NCBI RefSeq assembly: GCF_900090045.1
Contig: NC_041779.1
Coordinates: 372,001 to 436,000 of the forward strand
From: Plasmodium malariae
Lineage: Eukaryota > Apicomplexa > Aconoidasida > Haemosporida > Plasmodiidae
Direction of reading: 5' to 3'
Length of the DNA: 64,000 nucleotides
The notes below the pieces were generated by a model. It searched no databases. It was not told where the DNA came from and was given only the letters and a program-made list of their open reading frames with translations. Below, piece after piece: positions 1 to 12,612 of this stretch. Each line of letters opens with the position of its first letter. The stretch's first letter is position 1. The position numbers were made by a program, and so were the translations under genes.

Positions 1-153
1 AAATTTTATGAAAATATCCAGAATATAATTTATATTAATTAGAAGAGAATTGAGCGAAAAACTGAGTGGAAAATTTAAAGAAAAATAGGCAACATAACTG
101 GCAACAGAAAGGCGTATTGTTAGAATTATATATATTGAGAAATTTATGAAAAT

Positions 154-1675
154 ATGGAACAGTCTAATAATTTATCAAGTTGTTTGGTAGAAAAGGTTTT
201 CTCTGCATGTTCATCAGATATAAATAAATATTCTTCACTAATAGATTTCAATTCTAAACATACATATGTATACGCAACCTTTCTTATTTCTTTATTCTTT
301 GTCTTTTTAAGGTTTATTTTTATAGTAAGATAATAAAATTCCTATATCCAAATTATTATGTCATTCGAATGATTTTATTGTATTTTATTTTATTATTATT
401 TCTTTTTAATTAATTCTATATAAGAGCTAAAGTTATAATTTTTTTAATATAATATAAAATTTATTTTTTTATAAATTTCCCGTAAATTTTACAAACATTT
501 TTTTTTTTTTTTTTTTAAACATTTAGGCTACATTTCAAAAATTTAACATAAATACACTATTCTCAGCTAAAAATGCAATAAAGTGGAAAGAACATGAAGT
601 AAAAGTACAAGAAATAAAGGAACAAGAAAAAGAGGAGGGGGAGGAGGAAGAGGATATATATTATGATGTAAGCGAAGGTGAAGAGGACAACAAAGAAGAA
701 CTAACAAAAGAAAAGGAACAAAAATTAGAAGGAAATAGAGAGAATGTAAAAATCCAAATAGAAGAAGAAAACAGAAAAGAAGTAGAACAAGAGTTACCAG
801 AAGATGAAGAAGAATTAGAAAAATGGAAAAGTAATGAATGGATTAACTTTATGAATGGAATTGAAAATGAATGGCAGCTTTTAAATGTGCAGATAGAAGA
901 TGAAAAACTTAAATGGCTTGAAGAGAAAGACAAAGAATTGGAACAATGGATGAAAATGATGGAAGATAATTGGATGAATGTTGATACTTTAAATGATCTA
1001 TATAAATGTATATGTTTTAAACAAAAATTAAAAGACAAAAATGAGATGAAAGAATCTTTAAGAAAAGAAATAAAAGATACCATTTATGCCCAATGGAAAC
1101 ACTGGTTACGTGAAAAAGAAACGTATATGAACTCATTGGTAGTAAAACAATGGATTCATTGGAAAAATAGCAAAATACTTCAGTGGTTAATGTCTGACTG
1201 GAAACGTCAAGAAGATGAATATTGGATTAATTGGGAAAAGACACATTATATGAAGTGGATTCATTTTTGGAAGAAGCAAAAATGGGAAATATGGAAAGAA
1301 AGAGTTACTAGGGAGAAACGAGAATGGAGTAATTGGGTACAAATGAAAGAAGATCTAAACATATATAATAAATGGAAAAGATGGTGTGTGTGGATAAGAA
1401 AAAAAAGAAATGTAGTAAATGAATGGATAGATATACTGATAGATAAATGCTTTAGTCAGAATAACTTGGATACATGGCTTGAACAGAATCAAATTGAATA
1501 TGAACAAATAGAAAAATTGGACAAGGATAAAGTATGTGAAGAAAGAAATTTAGAAAAAAAATTTAAAAAAAAGAAAAAGATTTTATCTTTTATCCGACGA
1601 GATTACCACAGGGAACGACAGCCCATAAATGAAGAGGAAGGAGAAGAAGAAAAACTTAATAATTTGGAAAACTGA
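154..1675 (+). CDS. Tryptophan-rich antigen (TRAg / Pv-fam-a type), two exons
   Basis: Two exons, 154-324 and 527-1675, join in phase 0 and give about 439 residues. Exon 1 starts at ATG 154 and ends in a hydrophobic stretch at residues about 41-57 (signal-anchor-like) just before the donor GTAAGA. The acceptor follows a long poly-T tract at 501-516. Exon 2 opens with a Glu/Lys-rich acidic stretch, then a long domain with a Trp every 8-15 residues in W-x-x-W/K contexts, from about nucleotide 820 to 1480, and a Lys/Glu-rich tail. A short hydrophobic exon 1 followed by a large Trp-rich exon 2 is the architecture of the Plasmodium tryptophan-rich antigen family, which is expanded in P. vivax, P. 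ovale and P. malariae. Some members bind red cells or sit at the infected-cell periphery; the role of this one is not readable. Family assignment is firm, exact start fairly firm. Confidence 0.88.
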
Positions 1676-4124
1676 CTGTAAAATGTAAGTAATAATTTTA
1701 AACAAATGCTACTCTTATATTCTATATTATACTTTTTATTTATGTCACTAACCCCTCTGAATGAAAATACATGCTTATAAAATATAAAAAAAAAAAAAAA
1801 AGAGGAATACCTGGAAAACAAAAAATGCTACCGACTAAAAATTTGCAAGACTATGAATAAATAGAAAAAAATTAACGTTAAAAAAATTGTGTACAGTTTA
1901 AAAAAAAAATTGTACGATTTCTTTTTTTAAATAAATATATATATTTATTTATTTGTTTATTAACATGCCATTTAAATTTTAATTTTTAAGTACACCTTTA
2001 TTTTTTTTTAGTTTAATTATTAGTTTTTGATTATAAGGTTTAAGAGTAATAACAAAATTGACACTATATTTTGCCTTTGTGGGTAGTTTGGTGAACGTGT
2101 ATGTATTTATATATACATATATATGTGTTATGTATATAATTTGACCATTTTTTATATTAGTAATTATGAGAATTACCTTATTATCAAGTACTAAATAGCA
2201 TTGCCGTAGTTCTCTATATGTGCTTCATTTAAGAAAAATGAAGCTGTTGGGGATATATTTGTTTTTATTTACATTTGTAACAATGATTTAACATCTTTTA
2301 TGTTATGACATTAATTATTTTTTGAATACTAATTAAAAATAAAATGTTTAATGAACACTTCTTATTCGTTTATAATACAATAACATATATACTTTCAATA
2401 ATTTTATTATTCCCTGCCATTTAGTGTTTTTTTATTTCTAATTTTAAATCCTTTTTTTTTTCTTTTTTTTTTTACGTTGAAGTATAAAGTAGTAATAAAC
2501 TTACCATACTTTGTTTTTTTTTTAATGAGACAATAAAACTTCTTCTAGAATTATAATAATAACGTTTCATATAAAAGACAGTATAACTACGATAATCTGT
2601 TTTATTTCAATATTATTCTTCATTTAGATAAAGTGAAACGGCTTCATCTTAATTTTATATTTATAGAATACTTCTCAACCATTATCTAAAGTACACTAAT
2701 TATTAGGAAAAACGTTTGTTTTATATATATAGTCCTTTTTTCTTCTAAAGTTTTATAAAACAACATTAATTTGTTACGCTACTTTGGTTTCATCAAGTTC
2801 ATTTTGTTATAATATCTATTTTTTTCGCATTAAAATTTTGAATTTCATATAGTATGAGGAATATTAATGCTATTTTTTTTTTTTTTTTTTTTTTTGTTTT
2901 ATGTTACTTAATTTTTGCTTCACACTCTTTTGTCGTCATTATATTTAGTAATTATTTTAGTTTAATTATATTTTCGTCTTAACAACATCCATTTATTAAC
3001 CAATTTTAACCTTTGATAATAATTTTTTTTTTCTTCTTCATTTAATTACTGTGCATAATTATATCTTATTATTATGTCATAACACGTAAGTACTAAGTGT
3101 ATCTTTATGTACAAATAAAAAAAAATGTTATGCTTTCCTTATAAAATAATTGGCTGAAACTTAGTTATTTTTTATAATTATATATCAATATAATATATAT
3201 CAGAGTAGTATATGTCTACAAGGGGGATATGCACAAATGAATGTTTTTACCTACCATTGAAAATTTGAACTTCATTTAAAATGCTACGTTAAATCGCTGT
3301 TTTTTTATTTTTTCTTATATGTAAATGAAGCATTTAAACAATATGAACAGAAGTGTTGTATGAGTTAATAAAAGAAAAGTATATGAAAAAAAAAAATAAA
3401 TTTTACCCACTATTCAATAACATTATGAATAAGTTACAGTTTTCAAGTTATTTTATTTTATTTTTTAACACATAAAGCATATTTCAAAGATATATATTAA
3501 TATCAGCTATTATATACTCATAATTTCATTTTTTACTATTATAAATAATAAAAATATAGTTACACGTATCATAACATTTTGTTATTTTCTTTATTTACTT
3601 TTGATTAAAAAAAAAAAAGTTTACTACATTCATAGTTTGTCATAATGTAAATGCATAATCATTAATTAAGAAGAGTGTTCTTTAATTCCAATTCTAAACA
3701 GAAATTATACTTAACAAAATAACGACTATAAAAAAAAAAAAAATTTAGTAATACATAAATATAGCAAAATACAATATAGCTGTACATGTAGGTGTAAAAA
3801 TTCTAACAGTGGAAAGAAAAAAAACAAAAGACTGAAATTTATTTGCTACAAAAATGTAAATCAAAAATATTATAGATATATATATATTTATACACATACA
3901 TGTACGTACATTAAAATAAATAAAAAAAAAAGAGTATGCGCTGTTTTTTTCATCATAATTATATATTCAAGTATATAAAAAAAATAAGTATCATGCCCAA
4001 ATGAACATTCATAAAAAGCGTTAAGTTTGTTAATATATTAATGAAGAGTTTTCATATCAATGATATCATAGTATACTTTCTACTGGATATGCGAAAAGTA
4101 AAAAATGAAACATTTAATGTAATA
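1676..4124. other. Gene-free AT-rich spacer
   Basis: No supportable gene on either strand. It holds poly-T runs (for example 2876-2895), TA-rich stretches near 2100-2140 and 3870-3910, and stop codons in all frames. Probably the 3' flank of the tryptophan-rich antigen gene and general subtelomeric spacer. Confidence 0.6.
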
Positions 4125-4150
4125 TTAGCTAATATTAGCTAATATTAGCT
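4115..4150. repeat. 10-bp tandem repeat over the end of the putative exon
   Basis: The decamer AATATTAGCT is repeated in tandem from about 4121 to 4150, with a partial copy before it. It covers the last codons and the stop codon of the possible minus-strand exon at 4125-4279. Ten is not a multiple of three, so a change in copy number would change the C-terminus. Confidence 0.75.
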
Positions 4151-4710
4151 TTATGTTTGTTTCTAATGATTTCTTCAAGTAATTCCATTTGATATTAAAC
4201 TCATTTGAAATTTTTGTTAATGAATTATTATTTTCTGCATTTTCCTTATTACCCTTACTATCAATATTATCATCTGTAGCTTTGTATGAAAAAATAAATT
4301 ATTACAGTTAAAAATAAATAATTAAATAATAAAAAAAAAATTCCTGGAATATAATATTCCATTATATGTATATATATGAAACAGATCAATAAGAACAGGT
4401 TGCTATTTATTCCTATAAATGGAACGTAATTATATAACGAATGGAACATTATTCATATAGATATTCTTAGTATTTTATAACGTTATAGGTGTACCAGTGT
4501 AAATGTTCCATAAAACATAGTAATATATATATAATATGTATATTTATACATATATATATATATAAATTGATTGCTTTTTTTTTTTTTTATAGCATTATTT
4601 ATTTTCTTCTTTTGTATTTCCATAACATCATTAGAAAGCCTAGTTACTTTATAGTTGAAAATAAGAAATAAGAATATGAACAATTTAATAATAATGTATA
4701 TTTTCTTCAC
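4125..4710 (-). pseudogene. Possible degenerate two-exon small exported-protein gene
   Basis: On the minus strand, a signal-peptide-like segment (about 4710-4650, MKKIYIII-like if the first GTG is read as start, then FIFLFLIF) is followed by a basic stretch and poly-A. About 300 bp further on, after a good acceptor at 4280-4281, a second coding-like block (4279-4125) encodes a hydrophilic Asp/Asn/Lys-rich peptide of about 50 residues ending at TAA. The pattern matches the two-exon layout of small Plasmodium exported proteins. However, the first block has no in-frame ATG (only GTG, with a stop five codons upstream) and no donor I can find gives the phase that exon 2 needs. It is either a broken gene or my model is wrong. 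No family recognised. Confidence 0.3.
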
Positions 4711-5809
4711 TGTATATAAAGTTTACAAAAATAAGTCATATATATAATGATAAATTTGAATAGTGTAACAATATATAGCATTTTGTTGTAACATTTAATA
4801 CTGATTAATTTCATTTAAAAAAAAATTGTGTCTTTTTAATTTTATTTCTTTATCAATTAATAACAATTATTAATATCAACATCCTCTTTATATTTTTATT
4901 TCAAAAAAAAACAAAATAAAATAAACATATATATATATATATATATATTTATTTATTTATTTAAAATTGGCATCCTATTTTGATTCAATAATATTAATTT
5001 AAAAATATTCTCCATTTTCGCTTTAATAGTAATATAAATTACTTAAATACTGAACACTATAAATTTCTAAACTTTATAAACTCCAATTGTTCTACAATAC
5101 ATAAAAACTTTTTCTCAATTGTTTTTCATATTTTACGTTTTTATAAATATATTTTACATGATACAAATTATTAATTTATGCGCATAAACATTTTAGAACA
5201 TATTGTGTATAAAAGAAAAATTCACAAAACTATAAACATAATTGTCTAAACATACCATCACTGGCTGATGCTATGAACATTTAAGTACAACCTTTCTAAC
5301 AGTTAAAAAATTATTTTGTAACAGAGTACATTCACATATTAGTTCAATTTCTTTTAGTAAAGAAAAAAAAAAAAAAAAATTCTTTACACAAAAATAATAT
5401 TAAAAAAAGGAAAAAAAAAAAAAAAAAAAAAAAATTATGGCTTATTATTTTAAAAGTAAAACTCATTATAATTTAAGTTAATAGTATTCTTCAATATAAA
5501 TGAAAATATATGTTCATATATATATGTATATGTAAATGTATACATACACATATGCATTATGTATATAAAAATACATACTCAGTAAAATTAATAAAACTTA
5601 TATTATTAAATAAAAGGAGTATCAATTCGTTATATTTTTAAAATCTAAATTATAAATATTTCAATAATAGACATATTGTCCATTATAAAAAATCAAAATA
5701 ATTGTTAAAAATATACGCTTATTAACTCTTTTTATCAATTCCTTTTTTCTCTTCTTCACATATTTTTGGTTGATCGATTAATTAGGAGAAAAATATAACA
5801 AGTATACTA
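4711..5809. other. Gene-free AT-rich spacer
   Basis: Nothing gene-like seen. There are poly-A tracts at 5361-5380 and 5408-5434, a (TA)n tract near 4925-4950 and TATG/TACA-rich patches near 5510-5570. Confidence 0.6.
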
Positions 5810-6651
5810 TTATACTAATGTTTCAATAAATGCAGCTTCTTTTTTTAAATTATTAAGATTCCATTTATCCAAAATTAATCCACCTAATGCACCTCCTTCC
5901 TTCTGGAAAAATTTAGCAATACTCTTCACTGCAAATTCTGTTAAGGTTCGTATTGCGATTATAGTTAGTAGTGTACCCAAGGTAAAAGTAGCTGTTTTAT
6001 ATTTTTTCTTTTTTCTACTTATTATACTTAATTGGTTATCCTTATCGTAAATTTCCTTTAAAAGCATTACACTTCGCGGATCGTTCATATCAGCACCTTT
6101 AAGGTTATTCATTAGGAATTCTTTTAAAAATTAAATTCAAAAACATCATTAAAAAATATTCACAAGACAAAATATACATTAATAAAATTATGTAATAATG
6201 GAAATATTATAAATCAATTTATGAAATTTTTTTTTATAATTCATATAAATTAATAAAATAACTACAAAAGGATAAAATAATTGTACAATTGCATATGCAT
6301 TAATACGATATATCATACATAAATATATATATATATATTATTCATACAAGCATATACATACGTAACATACATAGTATATATATTTCATATGATTCGTTTA
6401 AATTATATTTATGTAAAAAGTCTAATAATAAAATCCATACCTTTTTCCTTCTTTTCCTTATCATGGTTTTTGTCATTTTTCTCATTTGCATCTCCATCCG
6501 TTTTTTGTGTTCCTTTTCCTAAAGAAAATCTTGATTTCCACATGTCCTTTTTTTTATTATCATTATTACTGTTATCTCCCTTTATCACATCGCTAAAAGC
6601 AATTAGGAGAAAAACTGTTATAACATATAATACCGATACTTTATACTTCAT
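5810..6651 (-). CDS. Small secreted/exported Plasmodium protein, two exons
   Basis: Exon 1 spans 6651-6441 (ATG at 6651, donor GTATGG) and exon 2 spans 6120-5810 (acceptor TTAAAAG). The junction codon G|AA keeps the frame and gives 173 residues. Residues 1-25 form a clear signal peptide (MKYKVSVLYVITVF...). Residues 26-70 are very hydrophilic (Lys, Asp, Asn). The exon 2 product carries a KKKK basic patch near residues 107-110 and one hydrophobic segment near 113-130, followed by an amphipathic tail. No classical PEXEL (RxLxE/Q/D) is evident. The architecture suits a host-cell or vacuole-directed small membrane protein. I do not recognise the family; an ETRAMP-like role is possible, but ETRAMPs are normally single-exon. 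Confidence 0.72.
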
Positions 6652-9600
6652 AGTTCGTTCTTATAAAAAAAAATATAAATTAATGTTTAAATGTATTTAA
6701 ATTCTAAAAAGAGTAAATATGTTTAATTTAAAATTTTTTTTTTTTTTTTATTCATAATAAAAACAGTAAAAAGAAAAAAAATTAAAATAAAAAATAACAA
6801 TATTAAGTTTTTTTTTCCTATATATATAAATATATATATATATTTTTTTTTTTGGTGAAAATATACCTAACGTTTATTTTTTTTATGTGAATTTTTTTTT
6901 AATTTTTATTTATAAGTAGAAAAGTAATAATTCTACTAATTTTTTGTAAAAATGGTATATTTATTTTTATTTTGCATGTGTCACCGGCACATTTTTTTAC
7001 TAATAAAAAAAACATACATATAAAAACCTTGAAAATAATGAAAAAACAATTATTAAATTATATTAATGATTTATTTTTTTTAGTTATGAAACAGTACATA
7101 AAATTTAACTAATCTTTTAAATACATGTACAAATAATAATAAATTAGAATATAATTACTATTTAATAATAATATTTTTTTAATTATTTAGTAAAATATAT
7201 ACCCCTATACCCATTAGAATTATTTGTGAAATAGGATTTTTTTTAATAATATACTTTAATTTAATACGACCAAAATTAAAATACCTCTTATTTATTACTT
7301 ATGACTCGTTGATACTTAATAGTAATTAATTGGAAATAGTTCGTAATTCACGATATAAGAAAATTGCTCCGCATAACAAATTAGGATATTTCCCCAATAG
7401 GTATCATATGTTATATGTATAATAATATGTTATATGTATAATATATATACATTTGTATGTATATGTAATATATATATAGTAATTTTGAATTAATACTTTT
7501 AAAGTTTATTACGAAATAATAAAAAACACATCATGTTTAAATTTTCATAGGATAAAGTCATTTGTAAATAAATATTTTTTAATTATTTATTTTTTATTCC
7601 TTTATAAATATGTTAATGATAAATGATGAAAAAAAACATGTTTAATATTTACTTAAAGGCAGCAATTTTTTTTTTTTTTTTAACAGTTTTTTCAAAATTA
7701 TATTATACTGTTTTACATAAATAACACTATATGAAATTTTATTATATGTAGTGTAAAATAAAAAAAATAGAGTCTGTATATATATTTTATTTGTTTACAC
7801 CTTATAATATTCAATAAGAACACATTAAAAAAATAAAAAAAATATATAATAAAATTTTTTGAATTTAATTTAATTTTTTTATTTAATCCATATTTTTTTC
7901 TTTTACTTCATCCTTGTATATATATATTTTGATCACCCCTCTTGTATATTATCAAAAATACTTTTTTATAATATATATCAAGCATTTTTTTTTTTTTTAT
8001 ATATAACTCTTTTATGTATTTTTAAAAGAAATATAGTAAAGTATAAACTATATTAACACACATTTGTGTATTTTTTTTTATTGTAATTTTCGTCTACTGT
8101 ATCGCCACGTATATAGACATAATTTACATGTACTGCTTATTTAAAATCGCATAGGATTAATTTTATGTAGATTAAAAAAGTGTTTGTGTTCATTTATTGA
8201 ACCAATCTAGATATAAAAAAGTATAATAATTGCTCTTTTTATAAACTTTAGTTGAATTTACACTTTTTCTTTTTCATAATAACTAATAATTTCTCAACAC
8301 AGCAAATTGCATATATATAACTTTATATATAAGGGGAGAATATATACATATATCGCACTTAAAATAAGTATTTTGCATTTTTTTTATTATTCTATCTGAA
8401 AAATTGAAATTGTTTAAAATATATCAGCCTTTATATACATCTATGTTAGCATATATATGTATGTTACATTCCCTTAATTCATGTTTTTCTTTAAATATTA
8501 TTATTATTAAAATTGCAAATACTTTGTAAAACATTTTCCATTTTTTTTACATGTTTAAATATTTTTATTTCTAAATAAACAGATATTAAAGGAAAAAGTT
8601 CATCCACTTCTTTTTTTTTTTCCACATTTAATTCACGTATTTCAAGAACAAAACCGATGTACAATCATATGTATGAAAATTAAATCCCATATAAAAGAGA
8701 TTAGTATTTGAACTGTGTTTCCAAATAAATTTAATCTATATCCTTCTAGAATAATTTTTACCTTTTTGTAGGATACAAAAATTAATATTAAAAATGTTAC
8801 TAGTGGCACAAGTATATAGGATATTTTTTCATTCACTACTTGTAAATAAAGATATTTTTGTTTTTTCCCTTTTATGTAATATATATTTTTTATAATTACA
8901 GCGCATATTACATGGAATGATATAATGTTTTCGTATTTTTCTTATGATAATTACATCGATGCAAATATATGAACCTATAATAGTACATGATAAAAATTAA
9001 AAAAAAATAATAATAAAGGATTAGTATATTTATTTAAAAAGTGCAAATATAATGAACACTTGAAAGAATTATTCATAGGAAATATACATTTTATTTAACA
9101 GTGCGTATAATTCTTTTAATTCAAAATGTTTTAACGACTACATAAGAATTTATGTTATTCTGAAATGTGTAAAATATACATATATATACGGAAATAAAAA
9201 TAGTGCCTTATGGTACAAACGGATAAACCGACTATGCTCTATTTTAAAATATTTTTCGTTCTTTCATAATTTGTGTTGTTATTATAATTAACTCTTTTTA
9301 TGTACCTTATGTTCCCCACCCCCATATAAAACGTTATCTAGAATGCCCCCATTTTTTGAAATGTTTATAACAATTTTTACAATCAAATGTTATTATTTCA
9401 GTGGCTCAATTATTAATACTAACGTTAGTATACTTATCATTATATTCAAATATACATGCTTACACCTAGTCATATATAATATCATAAATTTTAGTAATGG
9501 CTATTATTTGTACGAAATTTTAAAAAAATAGTAGAAATATAATAATTTTTCTTTTAAATCAATTACACATATTTATTATTTAATAGTTATCTCCTATCAT

Positions 9601-10162
9601 GTAATATTAACCTTTGAAAAAGGAACATAAATGTGAAATTAATGCATATATATTGTATATCCTCAGTTACATTAACATGAGTTGACATTTTGGCGTATAT
9701 TTTTAAAAAATACAATATACATTCAAAAAAAAAAAATTTTAATTACCTTCTGCTATTACATTTTTTTTATTTTATTTTTTCCACCCCTTTAATTTGCACA
9801 TTTAAGTACCTAAAGCTAGTGTGGCCATGCACTGAACCAACATAAAATATTTTGAATAAAACGAAATAAGTGCTACTTGAAATGAATAAGTATAAATATA
9901 ATACAATTTTAACGAACAAAAAAGTATGTTGAATCTTAATAAGTCTCATGTGAAATGTAAAATATTGCCTAAACTATAATTTATTTGTTATAATTTTTTT
10001 TACTGTTCTCTAAATTATTAAGGCAAAAATATAAAAAAAAGGTAACATACAATACATTTGGAAAAGGGGGGATTTATTGTTCAAAACATTATTACACACT
10101 GTTATGCAAAATAGTGCAATAACTTGTGATACATTTTCCTTCATTCCTTCATTCACAATTCA

Positions 10163-10194
<32 letters not shown>

Positions 10195-11424
10195 CATATT
10201 TATATCACATTTTAATAGCTTATACAAAACACGCAAAAAAAAGGAAAATGATGAATATGCGAAAAATTGTTTAACTTTCTGAAAATTGTGTAAAAAAACA
10301 TAAAAACTTATTTGAACTCGAATTTGCTTAATATGTCTTATTAATACCTCTTTTAAGTGAAAAATATAAAATGTAATGTGCAATAAATATATATTATTTA
10401 ATTTTCACCAGTATATTTCAAATAAGTTCAAAAAAAAAAATATTCTTCAATAAATTATTAACTACATAAAAATGAGATTTTATGCTATATAATATTATTT
10501 ATATTGAAAAATATTTTTGAGGCATAATTTTTTTGTTCCTTGTTTATTCATCAAATTCTTTTAAACGTGATAAATTTCATGAATTTTTACAATTATTTGT
10601 AATGGGTAAAATATAATATTACAAAAAATAAATTTATATATAAAATAATGTAAAATATACTACATAAAATTTATTTTCGTACGTATAAAAAATTAATAAA
10701 TGTCATAATAATTACAATTTTTGTTTTTTGTTTTTTGTTCGGATTGTTCCCTTATACAATATAATTTTTTAATGAAATTTTTTTTAATTTTCAATCATTT
10801 TTAAAGGTGCAAAGTTCAATTAAACGCTTAGTTTTTATTATATAAGTAACTTATAAATTTATATGCTTTTTTACTACTGTTATTTTTAAAGGTGTAATAA
10901 GTTAAATTAAACGCTGAATTTTTATTATGTAGAGTAAATATAAATTTATCTGCTTTTTACTATTATTTAATCTTAATTATTATTGCTTTCTCAATTTTAT
11001 ATATATAAATGTATTATTTCATTGTAAAAATTATTTCACACGAAGCCGTTCTTTAATTCTTTAAAAAGACCTTTTTGTCTTCTTATATACAATATAAATA
11101 AATTTAATGAAATAAAATATCTTGTTCTAAATATATTATTTTAATAACATCTGATAAAAAGAAACTAAAAAAACAAATATAAATTTAAATATGTAAAATA
11201 TTTTTATTTTTTACAAGTACACAATATGATGAAGATAATGGCTTTTTATTATTTTTTTTTTTTCCAGCTACATCAAAAAAATTGACCACATTTATTTAGT
11301 ACCTCAAATTTTGGTTAATGCTTTTTGCCAAAGTTTTACTGTTGTACCATTTTTTTTGTTATCATTTAATATAATATTTTATTTAAAAAATATTATATAA
11401 ATAAGGAAATGCGCAACTTATCTA
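6652..11424. other. Long gene-poor subtelomeric stretch
   Basis: No gene I can support in nearly 5 kb. Short hydrophobic open frames on the minus strand at 8642-8836 and 9767-9949 look membrane-like but have no partner exon or recognisable family. A (TA)n tract lies at about 10162-10188. TATA-rich and poly-T patches are frequent. Confidence 0.5.
10797..10975. repeat. Imperfect direct repeat, two copies of about 85 bp
   Basis: Two diverged copies follow each other (about 10797-10882 and 10883-10975). Both begin TTTTTAAAGGTG and share TTAAATTAAACGCT-like and TATAAATTTAT blocks. No coding potential; function unknown. Confidence 0.6.
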
Positions 11425-11477
11425 TTACAGATTAACATTAACATTTATATTATTTATTTTTGTTTTATTACATTTAC

Positions 11478-11760
11478 TTTGTTTTTTTTGTGTCACTTGT
11501 TTTTTTTGTATCTTTTGATTTTTTTGTGTCACTTGTTTTTTTTGTGTCACTTGTTTTTTTTGTGTCACTTGTTTTTTTGTGTCACTTGTTTTTTTTGTGT
11601 CACTTGTTTTTTTTGTGTCACTTGTTTTTTTTGTGTCACTTGTTTTTTTTGTGTCACTTGTTTTTTTTGTGTCACTTGTTTTTTTTGTCACTTGTTTTTT
11701 TTGTGTCACTTGTTTTTTTTGTGTCACTTGTTTTTTTTGTGTCACTTGTTTTTTTAGTAT
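11478..11760. repeat. 18-bp minisatellite, about 15 copies
   Basis: Tandem units of GTGTCACTTG followed by eight T run across the region. One unit has seven T (near 11571-11587) and one lacks the leading GT (near 11690). The minus strand therefore reads VTQKKQ, then SDTKKT after the first slip, and returns to VTQKKQ after the second. The unit has no stop in any frame of either orientation, so the long open frames here (such as minus 11425-11994) are a by-product of composition and not proof of a gene. It could still be a low-complexity exon of an exported protein. Confidence 0.85.
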
Positions 11761-12612
11761 CTTTTGATTTTTTTGTTCTTTTTTCTTTTGCTGTTTATTT
11801 TTTTTTTTATGCTTGCAATATAAGATGTTTAGATAAATGGATGTTTTATATTTATACATCTGGAAGTTGCATGCATATAAAGAATTTTTTACATATGGCG
11901 TGAATACAATACTGCAGTAAAAATATGATTTTACATGTAATAAATATTTCAAGTTCATATGATATAATTCTATTAAAGTGAAATAAAACCACATTAATTT
12001 TAAAGTATACGTTACGTAATTTAATTAATATACTATATATTTAAGGTTCAGAACCCTTAATAAGATACCCTTAAAATTAAAAAATTAAAAATATCTATTA
12101 ATTTGAACCATAAGTATGAAAAAATAATTATATTATGAATTCATTTTTATTTTAAAATATTTAACGATAAAACTTTTTAACTGTACATTTATTGTCTTAT
12201 TTTAATTACACAATTATAGTACTTTAATTTTTTTTTTTTGTCTTTTTTAAGGAAAAAATATATGCGCATAATATATATATTTGTATGTTCCACATGTGCC
12301 TTCAGTGATATAATATAAAAGATGTATCATAAATATTTTATATTTAACCAGAAAAAAACCACAGTTTTTAAATATTTAAAAAATAATTAAAATTATTCTA
12401 ATCTAATTTTTATTATTTTTTCTGTACAATATTTTTTTAATGTCGTACATACCATTATAACAATAAAAGAACCAATATTTATTTAGTCCTTATAATATTT
12501 TTATCTAAAACTAGAAAATCCATTTTTATAATTCATATATATATATATATATAATTATTTATAAACACGAAAAAAAACGTACATGTGAGTACAAGTCAAT
12601 ATTGCCTTTAAA
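11761..12612. other. Spacer upstream of the secreted acidic protein gene
   Basis: Nothing gene-like seen. AT-rich with a (TA)n tract at about 12536-12553 just upstream of the next start codon; presumably contains that gene's promoter and 5' UTR, but no motif is identifiable by eye. Confidence 0.5.

Noticed and set aside
9343..9531. 62-residue frame starting MPPFFEMF
   Set aside because: Isolated, no partner exon, composition like surrounding spacer.
8642..9949. Two short hydrophobic minus-strand frames (8642-8836 and 9767-9949) as exons of a fam-l/fam-m-type gene
   Set aside because: No family signature, no convincing splice link between them, and such hydrophobic frames arise easily in T-rich DNA.
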